Shown here one piece after another: positions 24,147-31,805 of a DNA stretch of 64,000 nt. Numbering within the stretch: the first letter of the stretch is position 1; each line of letters starts with the position of its first letter. Both the position numbers and the translations under genes were made by a program. This DNA comes from Actinokineospora fastidiosa (lineage in GTDB: Bacteria; Actinomycetota; Actinomycetes; Mycobacteriales; Pseudonocardiaceae), in assembly GCF_014648415.1 (NCBI RefSeq), contig NZ_BMRB01000001.1, positions 1,736,001-1,800,000 on the forward strand, read 5' to 3'. The notes under the pieces are model-generated. The model searched no databases, had not been told where the DNA came from, and worked only from the letters and a program-made list of their open reading frames with translations.

Positions 24147-24472
24147 GCCGGGCGGCGTGGTGGCTCGCCGGTCCGTTTCGGTGCGGAAGGCGAGCCGACT
24201 CATCGGGTCACGCTCGACATGGTCGGGCACGAAGTGCTGCGGGCGACCCGGTGAACCGCCCGTGCCAGGGCGCGATGGGCCTGCTTCGGCGAAGGAGCGC
24301 CGTTGTGGGCTCGGGCGGGGCCGTGTTGTCGGAGGCGGGGAGGTGTCGCCGCGGGCCCGTCGGCGGCCGTCGTGCCGGAGGGCCTGCTTTCGGCGAGGGA
24401 ATGCCGCCGCCTGCTCATCGGGCGGGGTTCGCCTGGGGCCGACTTCTGGGAGGGCGTCGGTCCGGAAGAACG
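24147..24472. other. Intergenic stretch with an imperfect direct repeat
   Basis: No gene is supported here; the open frames lack coding character. Two copies of a 26-27 base sequence, GGGCCTGCTTCGGCGAAGG (from 24277) and GGGCCTGCTTTCGGCGAGGG (from 24380), each continue to GCCG. A weaker third trace (GGAAGAACGCCG) is near 24464. This may be decayed coding sequence or a small duplicated element. The region separates the MarR gene from the convergent SARP gene. Confidence 0.45.
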
Positions 24473-24502
24473 CCGCCGACGAGCGTTGGCGCTCGTCGGC
24501 GG
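24473..24502 (-). terminator. Terminator of the SARP gene
   Basis: Perfect 13-bp arms CCGCCGACGAGCG (24473-24485) and CGCTCGTCGGCGG (24490-24502), loop TTGG. It starts seven bases after the SARP stop codon on the minus strand. Confidence 0.8.
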
Positions 24503-24509
24503 GGGTGGG

Positions 24510-25301
24510 TCAGGAGTTGGTGTGGGCCGGGACCGGTCGGGGTTGGAGGGCGGGGTCGTGGGCGAGGATGGCCATCTGGCACTTCTGCAGCACCGGGGAC
24601 GGCTCCACGCCCAGTTCGTCCATGAGGCGGTTGCGCATGCGCTGGTACGCCGCGAGCGCGTCGCGCTGGCGGCCGCCTCGGTAGAGGGCGACCATGAGTT
24701 GCTGGCACAGCCGCTCGTTCAGCGACTCGCTCTCCACCAGTTCGCTCAGTTCGGCGACGATCTCGTTGTGGCGGCCGATCTTCAGCTCCGCCTCGAACAG
24801 CCGCTCCAGCGCCGCGGCGCGGTACTCCTTGTAGCGCACGGCCGCTGCCTGGCAGATGAAGCCGCCGAGGTTGCCGCCGAAGGTCGGGCCGCGCCACAGC
24901 GTCAGGGCGTCGCGCAGCTTGGTGATCATCTCGTACGGGCTCAGCGCCGTGTTCGCCCGCACGTCCAGCAGGGCGTGGGTGAAGATGTCGGCGTCGAAGG
25001 TGTCGTCGTTGAGGCAGAGGCGGTATCCCGACGGCATGCTCAGGAACCGGGGCGCGGTCTCGTCCGGGTCGACGGACCGCAGCCGCCTGCGCAACCGGCT
25101 GATATGCGCCTGTAACGCGTTCTCCGCGTTGCGCGGGGGGTTGTGTTCCCACAGCTCCCCGATGAGCGAGTCGGTCAGGACCAGGCGGTCGTGGTTGACC
25201 AGCAGGGCGGCCAGCAGCGTGCGCTGGAACGTCCCGTTGATCTCGACGGGTTCCCCCTCTGCCTGAACCTCGATCGGACCGAGGATTCGGTAGGTCAGCA
25301 T
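24510..25301 (-). CDS. SARP-family pathway-specific activator
   Basis: A 263-residue Streptomyces antibiotic regulatory protein. The N-terminal OmpR-type winged helix (about 1-95; YRILGPIEVQ, QRTLLAALLVN and ENALQAHISRLRRRL are diagnostic) is followed by the bacterial transcriptional activation domain (about 100-245; ERLCQQLMVALYRGGRQRDA). No ATPase or TPR extension is present, so it is a small SARP like ActII-ORF4 or DnrI. The ATG at 25301 has AGGAG upstream. Codon 63 is TTA (25115-25113), a classic bldA control point. It diverges from fabI and probably activates the operons whose promoters carry 11-bp repeats. Confidence 0.94.
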   Translation of the reverse strand: MLTYRILGPIEVQAEGEPVEINGTFQRTLLAALLVNHDRLVLTDSLIGELWEHNPPRNAENALQAHISRLRRRLRSVDPDETAPRFLSMPSGYRLCLNDDTFDADIFTHALLDVRANTALSPYEMITKLRDALTLWRGPTFGGNLGGFICQAAAVRYKEYRAAALERLFEAELKIGRHNEIVAELSELVESESLNERLCQQLMVALYRGGRQRDALAAYQRMRNRLMDELGVEPSPVLQKCQMAILAHDPALQPRPVPAHTNS

Positions 25302-25363
25302 GGTCAACTCCTGTGGCTGGTCGGGCGACGGCCGGACCGCTGGTACCTTCGAATGCTTCCATG

Positions 25364-25377
25364 TATCAGGACTCTGA
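25364..25377 (-). promoter_or_regulatory. Dyad with CCTGATA motif upstream of the SARP gene
   Basis: ATCAG and CTGAT arms around GACT, containing CCTGATA on the minus strand 63 bases before the SARP ATG. It has the same arm and spacer layout as the P450 upstream dyad (TATCAG-N4-CTGGTA), so one local repressor could bind both. Confidence 0.4.
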
Positions 25378-25450
25378 TGCAAGGCGTATCCCGATGGTAA
25401 ACGGATTCGCCGGTGCGGTGCGCGAGGTTTGGGCCGATGTGTCCGCCCTG

Positions 25451-25493
25451 GTCAGTCCGGCATCAACTCCCCGTCAGGCCGGACGTTGAGCAT
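25451..25493 (+). promoter_or_regulatory. Candidate SARP operator and promoter for the fabI operon
   Basis: Heptamers GTCAGTC (25451), ATCAACT (25462) and GTCAGGC (25473) are exactly 11 bases apart. Exactly 8 bases after the last is GAGCAT (25488-25493), four of six matches to TAGGAT. The layout and core match the site ahead of the second ACP (1611). It lies between the divergent SARP gene and fabI, where a SARP target would be expected. Confidence 0.6.
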
Positions 25494-25531
25494 CGGTGCC
25501 GTGCCGAACCGTCAACCCCGATGAGGTAGCG

Positions 25532-26344
25532 ATGTTCCTTCACGGAAAGCGATTGCTCGTCACCGGCGTGGTGTCGACCAAGTCCATCGCCTACGCCGCG
25601 GCGCGGCTGGCGATCGAGCAGGGCGCGCAGGTCACGCTGACCGGGTTCGGCCGAGGACTGCGGATCACCCAGCGGCTCGGCGACGACCTCGGCGCCGAGG
25701 TGCTGGAGCTCGACGTCACCCAGCCCGACCACATCACCGCGGCCGTGCGGCGGATCGAGGAGAAGTGGGGCGGCCTCGACGGCATCCTGCACTCCATCGC
25801 CTACGCCCCCGGTGACGCCCTCGACGGCGGCTTCCTCACCGCCGAGTGGGAGCACGTCGCCACCGCGCTGCACGTGTCGACCTACTCCTACGCGGCGCTG
25901 GCCAGGGCGTTCGCCCCGCTGATGCCCGGCGGCTCGATCGTCGGCCTCGACTTCGACGCCAGCGTCGTCTGGCCGGGCTACGACTGGATGGGCGTGGCGA
26001 AGGCGGGCCTGGAGAGCGCCAACCGCTACCTCGCCCACGCGCTCGGCCCGCAGGGCATCCGGGTGAACCTCATCGCCTCCGGCCCGCTGCGCACGATCGC
26101 GGCGAACGCGATCAAGAGCTTCGGGGTGTTCGAGACCGTCTGGCGCGAGCGGGCCCCGCTGGGCTGGGACGAGGAGGACGCCACGCCCGTCGGCCGCGCG
26201 GTCTGCGCGCTCTGGTCGGACTGGCTGCCCGCGGTGACCGGCGAGGTCATCCACGTCGACGGCGGCGTGCACGCCGTCGGCGGGACCGTGCCCGCCGCGG
26301 CGGCCGCGCCCGAGCAGCAGCACGAGATAGCCGCGGTCCGATGA
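25532..26344 (+). CDS. fabI: Enoyl-ACP reductase, InhA/FabI type
   Basis: A 270-residue NADH-dependent enoyl-ACP reductase of the FabI/InhA family, reducing trans-2-enoyl chains. Visible are the modified nucleotide loop TGVVSTKSIA, DVTQPDHI, the catalytic pair Tyr150/Lys157 (YDWMGVAK) and the GDIIYADGG-equivalent GEVIHVDGG. The substrate loop (IRTLAxxxI region) is shorter than in mycobacterial InhA. The ATG at 25532 follows GAGG. It heads a SARP-linked operon, so it is a dedicated pathway copy. It could reduce pathway intermediates or act as a target-resistance copy if the product inhibits FabI. Confidence 0.93.
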   Translation: MFLHGKRLLVTGVVSTKSIAYAAARLAIEQGAQVTLTGFGRGLRITQRLGDDLGAEVLELDVTQPDHITAAVRRIEEKWGGLDGILHSIAYAPGDALDGGFLTAEWEHVATALHVSTYSYAALARAFAPLMPGGSIVGLDFDASVVWPGYDWMGVAKAGLESANRYLAHALGPQGIRVNLIASGPLRTIAANAIKSFGVFETVWRERAPLGWDEEDATPVGRAVCALWSDWLPAVTGEVIHVDGGVHAVGGTVPAAAAAPEQQHEIAAVR

Positions 26345-26799
26345 GCATCCCGCTGAGCGAGCTGGAGTCCCACGCGGGCCGCGAGCTGGGCGTGTCGGAC
26401 TGGTACCCGCTGACGCAGGAGGTCGTCGACCAGTTCGCCGAGGCGACCCGCGACTTCCAGTGGATCCACGTGGACCCGGTGCGCGCCGCGGACGGCCCGT
26501 TCGGCGGGCCGATCGCGCACGGGATGCTGACGCTGTCGATGCTGCCCGCGATGGTCACCGACACCTTCGCCGTCGACGGCGCTGACCTGATCATCAACAA
26601 GGGCTTCGACAAGGTGCGCCTCGGCAAGCCGGTGCCCGTCGGCTCGCGGGTGCGGGGCGCGGTCCGGTTGACCGGGGTCCGGCCAAGGCCCAAGGGCTAC
26701 ACCGAGGTGACCCTCGGCGTCTCCGTCGAGGTCGAGTCCGCCGAGGGCGCTGCCCTCACCGCCGAGATGATTTTCCTGTACCACGCGGAGGCGGCATGA
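26341..26799 (+). CDS. MaoC-like (R)-specific enoyl hydratase/dehydratase
   Basis: A 152-residue single-hotdog MaoC-family protein. The hydratase motif is present around DFQWIHVDPVRAADGPFGGP followed by IAHGMLTLSM, with the Asp and His expected for catalysis. It interconverts 3-hydroxyacyl and enoyl thioesters. It overlaps both neighbours (ATGA). Since the PKS dehydratase domain is degenerate, this free-standing dehydratase plus FabI could perform the last two steps of the reductive cycle in trans. Confidence 0.88.
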   Translation: MSIPLSELESHAGRELGVSDWYPLTQEVVDQFAEATRDFQWIHVDPVRAADGPFGGPIAHGMLTLSMLPAMVTDTFAVDGADLIINKGFDKVRLGKPVPVGSRVRGAVRLTGVRPRPKGYTEVTLGVSVEVESAEGAALTAEMIFLYHAEAA

Positions 26800-27344
26800 T
26801 CCCCCAGGCCAGGGCCGCGCTGCGCAAGCTCGCCTCCGGCGTCGCCGTGCTGACCTACCGCGACGGCGAGCACGCCCACGGGGCCACCGTCAGCTCGGTG
26901 AGCGCCGTGTCGCGCGACCCGCTGCTGCTGGCGATCTGCCTCGGCACCGGCTCCCGCTTCGGCGAGCTCGTCGGCACGCCCGGCGCGCGCTTCGCGGTCA
27001 ACATCCTCGGCGCGGGGCAGGCCAGGCTGGCGGGCTGGTTCGCCGACCCGCGCCGCCCGCTCGGCCTGGTCCAGTTCGACTGCGTCGACTGGCTGCCCGA
27101 CGGGTTCAGCGGCGCGCCGCTCATCGACGGCTCGCTGGCGCGGCTGGGCTGCGAGGTCCGGTCGGTCACGCTCGCGGGCGACCACCACCTGGTCGTCGCC
27201 GAGGTCGTCACCGGCGTCCCCGGGGACGGGCCGCCGCTGCTCAGCTTCGCCGGACAACTGCACGACGGGGATCTGCGCAGCCTGCCGGAGCGGCAGGCCC
27301 ACCCGTACGCCCTTGAGGAGGAACCCATGGGAGCCGCCCGATGA
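26796..27344 (+). CDS. Flavin reductase (HpaC-like)
   Basis: A 182-residue flavin reductase-like protein that would reduce FMN or FAD with NAD(P)H for a partner monooxygenase. The N-terminal ARAALRKLASGVAVLTYRDG, the flavin-binding HGATVSSVSAVSRDPLLLAI and NILGAGQARLAGWFAD are typical. It overlaps the MaoC and fabH genes. No monooxygenase lies in this operon, so the luciferase-like enzyme at 8582 is the obvious partner. Confidence 0.9.
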   Translation: MIPQARAALRKLASGVAVLTYRDGEHAHGATVSSVSAVSRDPLLLAICLGTGSRFGELVGTPGARFAVNILGAGQARLAGWFADPRRPLGLVQFDCVDWLPDGFSGAPLIDGSLARLGCEVRSVTLAGDHHLVVAEVVTGVPGDGPPLLSFAGQLHDGDLRSLPERQAHPYALEEEPMGAAR

Positions 27345-28378
27345 CCGCCGCCGTCGTGACCGGGGTGGGCGCCGCCATCCCGCCGCGCGTCGTCACCAAC
27401 GACGACCTCGCTGGCTACCTCGACACCTCCGACGAGTGGATCCGCTCGCGGACCGGCATCGCGTCCCGGCGCTGGGTCGACCCCGGGATGTCCACCGGCG
27501 ACCTGGCCGTCGCCGCGGGCGAGCTGGCCCTGCGCTCGGCGGGCATCGATCGGGTGGACGCGGTCGTCGTCGCCACGACCACGCCCGACCGGCTGTGCCC
27601 GGCGACCGCGCCGGAGGTGGCGACCCGGCTGGGCATGACGGGTGTCTCCGCGCACGACGTCAACGCCGTCTGCACCGGCTTCCTGTACGGCCTGGCCAGC
27701 GCGGTGGGCCTCATCGCCGCGGGCAACGCCCAGACCGTGCTGATGATCGGCGCGGAGGCGTTCTCGACCATCCTCGACCCGCAGGACCGCAGCACCGCGG
27801 TGATCTTCGCCGACGGCGCGGGCGCGGTCGTGCTGCGCGCGGGCTCCCCGGACGAGCCGGGTGCGGTCGGCCCGATCGTGCTGGGCAGCGACGGCAGCCT
27901 GTCGGACCTGATCCAGATCCCGGCGGGCGGCTCCCGCCAGCGCTCGGCGGGCACGCTCGCGCCGCCGGAGGACCACTTCTTCCAGATGCGCGGCCGCGAG
28001 GTGTACCGGCACGCGGTGGAGCGCATGGCGGCCTCGGCGCAGGAGGCGATGGTCAAGGCCGGGCTGTCGATGGCCGATGTGGACAAATTCGTCCCGCACC
28101 AGGCCAACAACCGCATCTCGGTCGCCGTCGGCGAACGCCTCGGCCTCGTGCCCGCGCAGACCGTGTCCAATGTGGACCACATGGGCAACACGGCGGCGGC
28201 CTCGATCGGCGTCCTGCTCGCGGAGGCGTCGGTGGACGGCGAACTCCACGCGGGCGAACGCCTCCTGCTGACGGCGTTCGGCGGCGGTCTGACCTGGGGC
28301 GCCACGACGTTGGTCTGGCCCGCTTTGACCGCCCACATGACGGTCCTGCCGCGTCCGGTCAGCGCGGTGGCGGTGTAG
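27341..28378 (+). CDS. fabH: Beta-ketoacyl-ACP synthase III (FabH-type)
   Basis: A 345-residue KAS III, which starts chains by condensing an acyl-CoA with malonyl-ACP. The catalytic triad is intact: Cys111 (NAVCTGF), His253 (VPHQANNR) and Asn283 (MGNTAAAS). The C-terminal GGGLTWGATTLVWP is also standard. It overlaps the flavin reductase stop. With the free ACP and FabF-type KS at the left end of the locus it could prime a dedicated acyl starter unit. The acyl-CoA preference cannot be read. It is the last gene of the fabI operon. Confidence 0.94.
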   Translation: MTAAVVTGVGAAIPPRVVTNDDLAGYLDTSDEWIRSRTGIASRRWVDPGMSTGDLAVAAGELALRSAGIDRVDAVVVATTTPDRLCPATAPEVATRLGMTGVSAHDVNAVCTGFLYGLASAVGLIAAGNAQTVLMIGAEAFSTILDPQDRSTAVIFADGAGAVVLRAGSPDEPGAVGPIVLGSDGSLSDLIQIPAGGSRQRSAGTLAPPEDHFFQMRGREVYRHAVERMAASAQEAMVKAGLSMADVDKFVPHQANNRISVAVGERLGLVPAQTVSNVDHMGNTAAASIGVLLAEASVDGELHAGERLLLTAFGGGLTWGATTLVWPALTAHMTVLPRPVSAVAV

Positions 28379-28483
28379 CCACGCGACTCCTCGCCGCGGC
28401 AGGCAACGGCGCCCGTTCATCAACCCGAACGGCGGATCCTCCCATCCGGCTGCTGTGCCGGTGTTCAATAAGCGGCACGGGAG

Positions 28484-29680
28484 GTGGGCGTGGACGGACA
28501 GGCGCCGCGGGCGGGGTCGCGGGAGCAGGGGCGCATGCTGGGGGTGCTGCGGGACGAGGGCGCGTTGTCGAGGGTGGCGCTCGGGGAGCGGTTGGAGTTG
28601 CCCCGGGCTCGGTTGGCCGCGGAGTTGGGCAGGCTGATCGACGACGGGCTCGTGGAGGTCGGGGGTCCGGCCGCGAGTCGGGGCGGGCGGCGGTCCACGC
28701 TGGTGCACCTCGCGGATGACCTGCGGGTGATCGGGATCGACGTGGGGGCGACCTCCATCACCGCGGCCGTCACAGACGGGCGGTGCGAGGTGTTGGCCTC
28801 CGCGAGCGAGGAGTGCGACGTCCGGCTCGGGCCCGTCGAGGTGTTGCGGCGCGCCCGCGAGCTGGCCGCGCGCACCGCAGCGCGGGCGCCGGGGCGGCTC
28901 ATCGGGGCGGGGATCGGGCTTCCCGGGCCGGTCAGCTTCCGGGACGGCATGCCGGTCGCGCCGCCGATCATGCCCGGGTGGGACCGCTATCCGGTGCGCG
29001 ACGAGCTGGCGAGCGCGCTCGGATGTCCGGTCACCGTGGACAACGACGTCAACGTCATGGCGCTCGGCGAGCGGCACGCCGGGGTGGCGCGCAGCCTGGA
29101 CGACCTGATCTTCGTCAAGGTGGGCACCGGCATCGGCTGCGGCATCGTCCTCGGCGGACGGGTCTACCGCGGCGTCGCTGGCACCGCGGGCGACATCGGG
29201 CACGTGCGGCTCGACGACTTCGGCCCGCCCTGCGCGTGCGGGGAGGTCGGCTGCCTCGAGGCGTACTTCGGCGGCGCGGCCCTGGCCCGCGACGGCCTGA
29301 CCCTCGCCCGCACCGGCCGCTCGCCCGTGCTGGCCGAGACCCTGGCCGCCACCGGCTCGCTCACCGCGCGCGACGTCGGCACCGCGGCCGCGTCCGGCGA
29401 CTTCGCCGCGGCCAGCCTGGTCCGCGAGGGCGGGCGCAGGCTGGGGCAGGTCGTCGCCTCGCTGGTCAGCTTCCTCAACCCCGGGATGGTCGTCATCGGC
29501 GGCGGCGTCTCCCGGCTCGGCCACGCCCTGCTCGCCGAGGTCCGCAGCGCGGTCTACCGGCGCTCGCTCCCGCTGGCCACCGGCAACCTCCCCATCGTCC
29601 TCTCCGAACTCGGCGACGACGCGGGCGTCATCGGCGCTGCCTGGTCGGCGACCGAGCGCGCCTTCATGAGCCCGGCGTGA
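28484..29680 (+). CDS. ROK-family transcriptional regulator/sugar kinase-like protein
   Basis: A 398-residue ROK protein. An N-terminal winged helix (about 5-75) precedes the sugar-kinase-like domain: IGIDVGATSITAAVTDG, DNDVNVMALGE, GTGIGCGIVLGG and the zinc motif GHVRLDDFGPPCACGEVGC. ROK repressors such as NagC, Mlc and XylR sense sugars. The GTG start follows GGGAGG. It stands upstream of a sugar ABC operon on the same strand and probably controls it; the dyad at 30143 is a candidate operator. GTGCCG (28455-28460) and CGGCAC (28473-28478) just before its start may be an autoregulatory site. Confidence 0.9.
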   Translation: MGVDGQAPRAGSREQGRMLGVLRDEGALSRVALGERLELPRARLAAELGRLIDDGLVEVGGPAASRGGRRSTLVHLADDLRVIGIDVGATSITAAVTDGRCEVLASASEECDVRLGPVEVLRRARELAARTAARAPGRLIGAGIGLPGPVSFRDGMPVAPPIMPGWDRYPVRDELASALGCPVTVDNDVNVMALGERHAGVARSLDDLIFVKVGTGIGCGIVLGGRVYRGVAGTAGDIGHVRLDDFGPPCACGEVGCLEAYFGGAALARDGLTLARTGRSPVLAETLAATGSLTARDVGTAAASGDFAAASLVREGGRRLGQVVASLVSFLNPGMVVIGGGVSRLGHALLAEVRSAVYRRSLPLATGNLPIVLSELGDDAGVIGAAWSATERAFMSPA

Positions 29681-29966
29681 GGTGCACCGCCCAGTCGCCG
29701 GTGGACCGCTGGGCCTCGACGGACACCGTCACCCGCTGACCGGGCCGCACATGCGGCACGTCGATCCCGCCCAGGACGTGGGGCGTGTAGTCCAGGTCAT
29801 GTGTCTGACACCGGGACCGCCTGCCCGCCCGCAGCCGGGCGCGCACCGCGTCGAACCGCGCCGCCGCGCCGGGGTCCTCGGGCAGCCGCGAGCGCTCGTC
29901 CGGCAACTCCGCCAGGTTCACCGGACCACCGCCACGGCTCAGGGTCACCGTGCACCGGCGCCACAC
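29664..29966 (-). CDS. Possible small hypothetical protein
   Basis: About 100 residues if read from a GTG at 29966. It overlaps the ROK gene end by 17 bases on the opposite strand. The sequence (NLAELPDERSRLPEDP, ending TGDWAVHLTPGS) has plausible amphipathic and strand-like character, but no recognisable domain, and the frame continues upstream with weak coding character. It could be a remnant or spurious. Confidence 0.3.
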   Translation of the reverse strand: MWRRCTVTLSRGGGPVNLAELPDERSRLPEDPGAAARFDAVRARLRAGRRSRCQTHDLDYTPHVLGGIDVPHVRPGQRVTVSVEAQRSTGDWAVHLTPGS

Positions 29967-30269
29967 CGGCCACGCCTTCGCCAGCGCCCGTCTGCACCAA
30001 GTCCTCGCTCGCGCGCCCTGTGGCCTCCTTCGACAGTGACCTCCCCTCGGTCGCAGCCGATGGTTGCGTGGCACAGAAGTGACTGTCACAAACTCGCCAT
30101 CGGCGAGGATTCGGCAATGTGAAAGACAGGTTTCGGCTGTTAGGCGCACACTTTTGCTGATCATCAGCAAAAGTTGCGCCGGAACGCTGCTCTCTTCGGA
30201 CTATTGCGAGCGATATCGCTGGTGAATCAGGCTGCCGCCTGTGAGGTCAGCCACCAGGAGGAGGCCGAT
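29967..30269. other. Promoter region of the sugar ABC operon
   Basis: This 303-base stretch holds no supported gene. It is more AT-rich after 30040. It contains the large dyad at 30143-30180 and ends with the ribosome site GGAGGAGG (30257-30264) for the ABC ATPase. Confidence 0.5.
30143..30180. promoter_or_regulatory. Large dyad, candidate ROK operator
   Basis: ACTTTTGCTGAT (30150-30161) and ATCAGCAAAAGT (30163-30174) are perfect 12-bp arms around a single C. They are flanked by GGCGCA (30143-30148) and TGCGCC (30175-30180), which also pair with one unpaired base. It lies 90 bases before the ABC ATPase start and downstream of the ROK gene. The length and symmetry suit a dimeric regulator binding site better than a terminator, as no T tract follows. 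Confidence 0.65.
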
Positions 30270-31805
30270 TTGCTGCTGGCGATGACGGGGATCGGCAAGA
30301 GCTTCCCCGGCGTGCGCGCGCTCGACGGGGTCGACCTGGTGGTCGAGCCCGGGGAGGTGCACTGCCTGCTGGGCCAGAACGGCGCGGGGAAGTCGACCCT
30401 GATCAAGGTGCTGGCCGGGGCCCACCAGCCCGACGAGGGCGAGATCCGGTGGCAGGGCGAGCCGGTCCGGCTGTCGTCGCCGGTCGCGGCGCTGCGGCTG
30501 GGGGTGGCCACCATGTACCAGGAGCTGGACCTGGTGCCCGGCGTCTCGGTCGCGGAGAACATCTTCCTCGGCCACGAGCCCGCCCGGTTCGGCTTCGCGC
30601 GCAAGGCCGCGGCGCGCACCGCGACCGCGGCCCTCATGCGCAGGCTCGGCCACCCGGAGATCCACCCCGACCGCGAGGTCGGCACCCTCTCGGCCGCGGG
30701 CCAGCAGCTGGTCTCCATGGCCCGCGCCCTGGCCCACGACGCCCGGCTGATCGTCATGGACGAGCCCACCGCCGCGCTGGCCTCCGACGAGGTGGACAAC
30801 CTCTTCCGCATCGTCGCCGAGCTGACCGCCGACGGCGTCGCCATCGTCTACATCTCCCACCGCCTCGAGGAGATCCGCCGCATCGGCAGCCGGGTCACCG
30901 TGATCAAGGACGGCCGCACGGTCGCCACCGGCCTGCCCGCCGACACGCCCACCGCCGAGCTGGTCGACCTGATGTCCGGCCGCAAGGTCGAGACCGTGTT
31001 CCCGCACCGCGATGAGACCACTGTGGACCCCACCACCGAGGTGCTGCGGGTGGAAGGACTCAGCCGCAGGGGCGAGTTCGCCGACGTGGGCTTCACCGTG
31101 CACGCCGGGGAGATCGTCGGCATCGCGGGCCTGGTCGGCGCGGGCCGCAGCGAGATCCTGGAGACGATCGCGGGCGCCCGCAGGCCCGACAAGGGCACGG
31201 TCACCGTCGACGGCAAGCGGCTGCGGCCCGGCAGCGTCGGCGCCGCTGTCCGCGCGGGCGTCGGCCTGGCGCCCGAGGAGCGCAAGAGCCAGGCCCTGCT
31301 GCTCGACCTGCCGCTGGCGCACAACGTGACCCTGGCGAGCCTGCCCGCCTACAGCACCGCCGGTTACCTCGACCGCGCGCGCGAGCACCGCGACGCCAAG
31401 GCGACCCTGGAGCGCCTCGAGCTGCGCCCCGCCGACCCGCGCAGGCTGGTCGGCACCTTCTCCGGCGGCAACCAGCAGAAGGCCGTCGTGGCCCGCTGGC
31501 TGGTGCACGGCTGCCGGGTCCTGCTGCTGGACGAGCCGACCCGGGGCGTCGACGTCGGCGCGCGCGCCGAGCTCTACCGGCTCATCCGCGAACTGGCCGC
31601 GTCCGGCGTCGCCGTGGTCCTGGTGTCCAGCGAGGTGCCCGAGGTGCTCGGCCTCGCCGACCGGGTGCTGGTGCTGCGCGAGGGCCACGTGGTCGCCGAC
31701 CGACCCGCCGACGACCTCACCGAGGCCGCGGTTCTCGACTGTGTCATGGAAGGGCATGTCATGACAGGCAGCGCGCATGCCCTCGACCCCGAGGAGGCGA
31801 TCTGA
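30270..31805 (+). CDS. Sugar ABC transporter ATPase (RbsA-like, two ABC domains)
   Basis: About 511 residues with tandem ATPase domains, the arrangement of monosaccharide (CUT2) importers. Domain one (about 1-240) has GQNGAGKSTL and a degenerate signature LSAAGQQLVSMA; domain two has EERKSQALL, SGGNQQKAVVARW and DEPTRGVDVGARAE. I chose the TTG at 30270 because GGAGGAGG lies five bases upstream and the sequence then begins LLLAMTGIGKSFPG, the usual N-terminus. It overlaps the permease start (TGATG). Confidence 0.93.
   Translation: MLLAMTGIGKSFPGVRALDGVDLVVEPGEVHCLLGQNGAGKSTLIKVLAGAHQPDEGEIRWQGEPVRLSSPVAALRLGVATMYQELDLVPGVSVAENIFLGHEPARFGFARKAAARTATAALMRRLGHPEIHPDREVGTLSAAGQQLVSMARALAHDARLIVMDEPTAALASDEVDNLFRIVAELTADGVAIVYISHRLEEIRRIGSRVTVIKDGRTVATGLPADTPTAELVDLMSGRKVETVFPHRDETTVDPTTEVLRVEGLSRRGEFADVGFTVHAGEIVGIAGLVGAGRSEILETIAGARRPDKGTVTVDGKRLRPGSVGAAVRAGVGLAPEERKSQALLLDLPLAHNVTLASLPAYSTAGYLDRAREHRDAKATLERLELRPADPRRLVGTFSGGNQQKAVVARWLVHGCRVLLLDEPTRGVDVGARAELYRLIRELAASGVAVVLVSSEVPEVLGLADRVLVLREGHVVADRPADDLTEAAVLDCVMEGHVMTGSAHALDPEEAI

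Noticed and set aside
24303-25115. Long open frame antisense to the SARP gene
   Set aside because: Shadow of the SARP gene; the sequence is repetitive Arg/Gly/Val/Gln without a domain.
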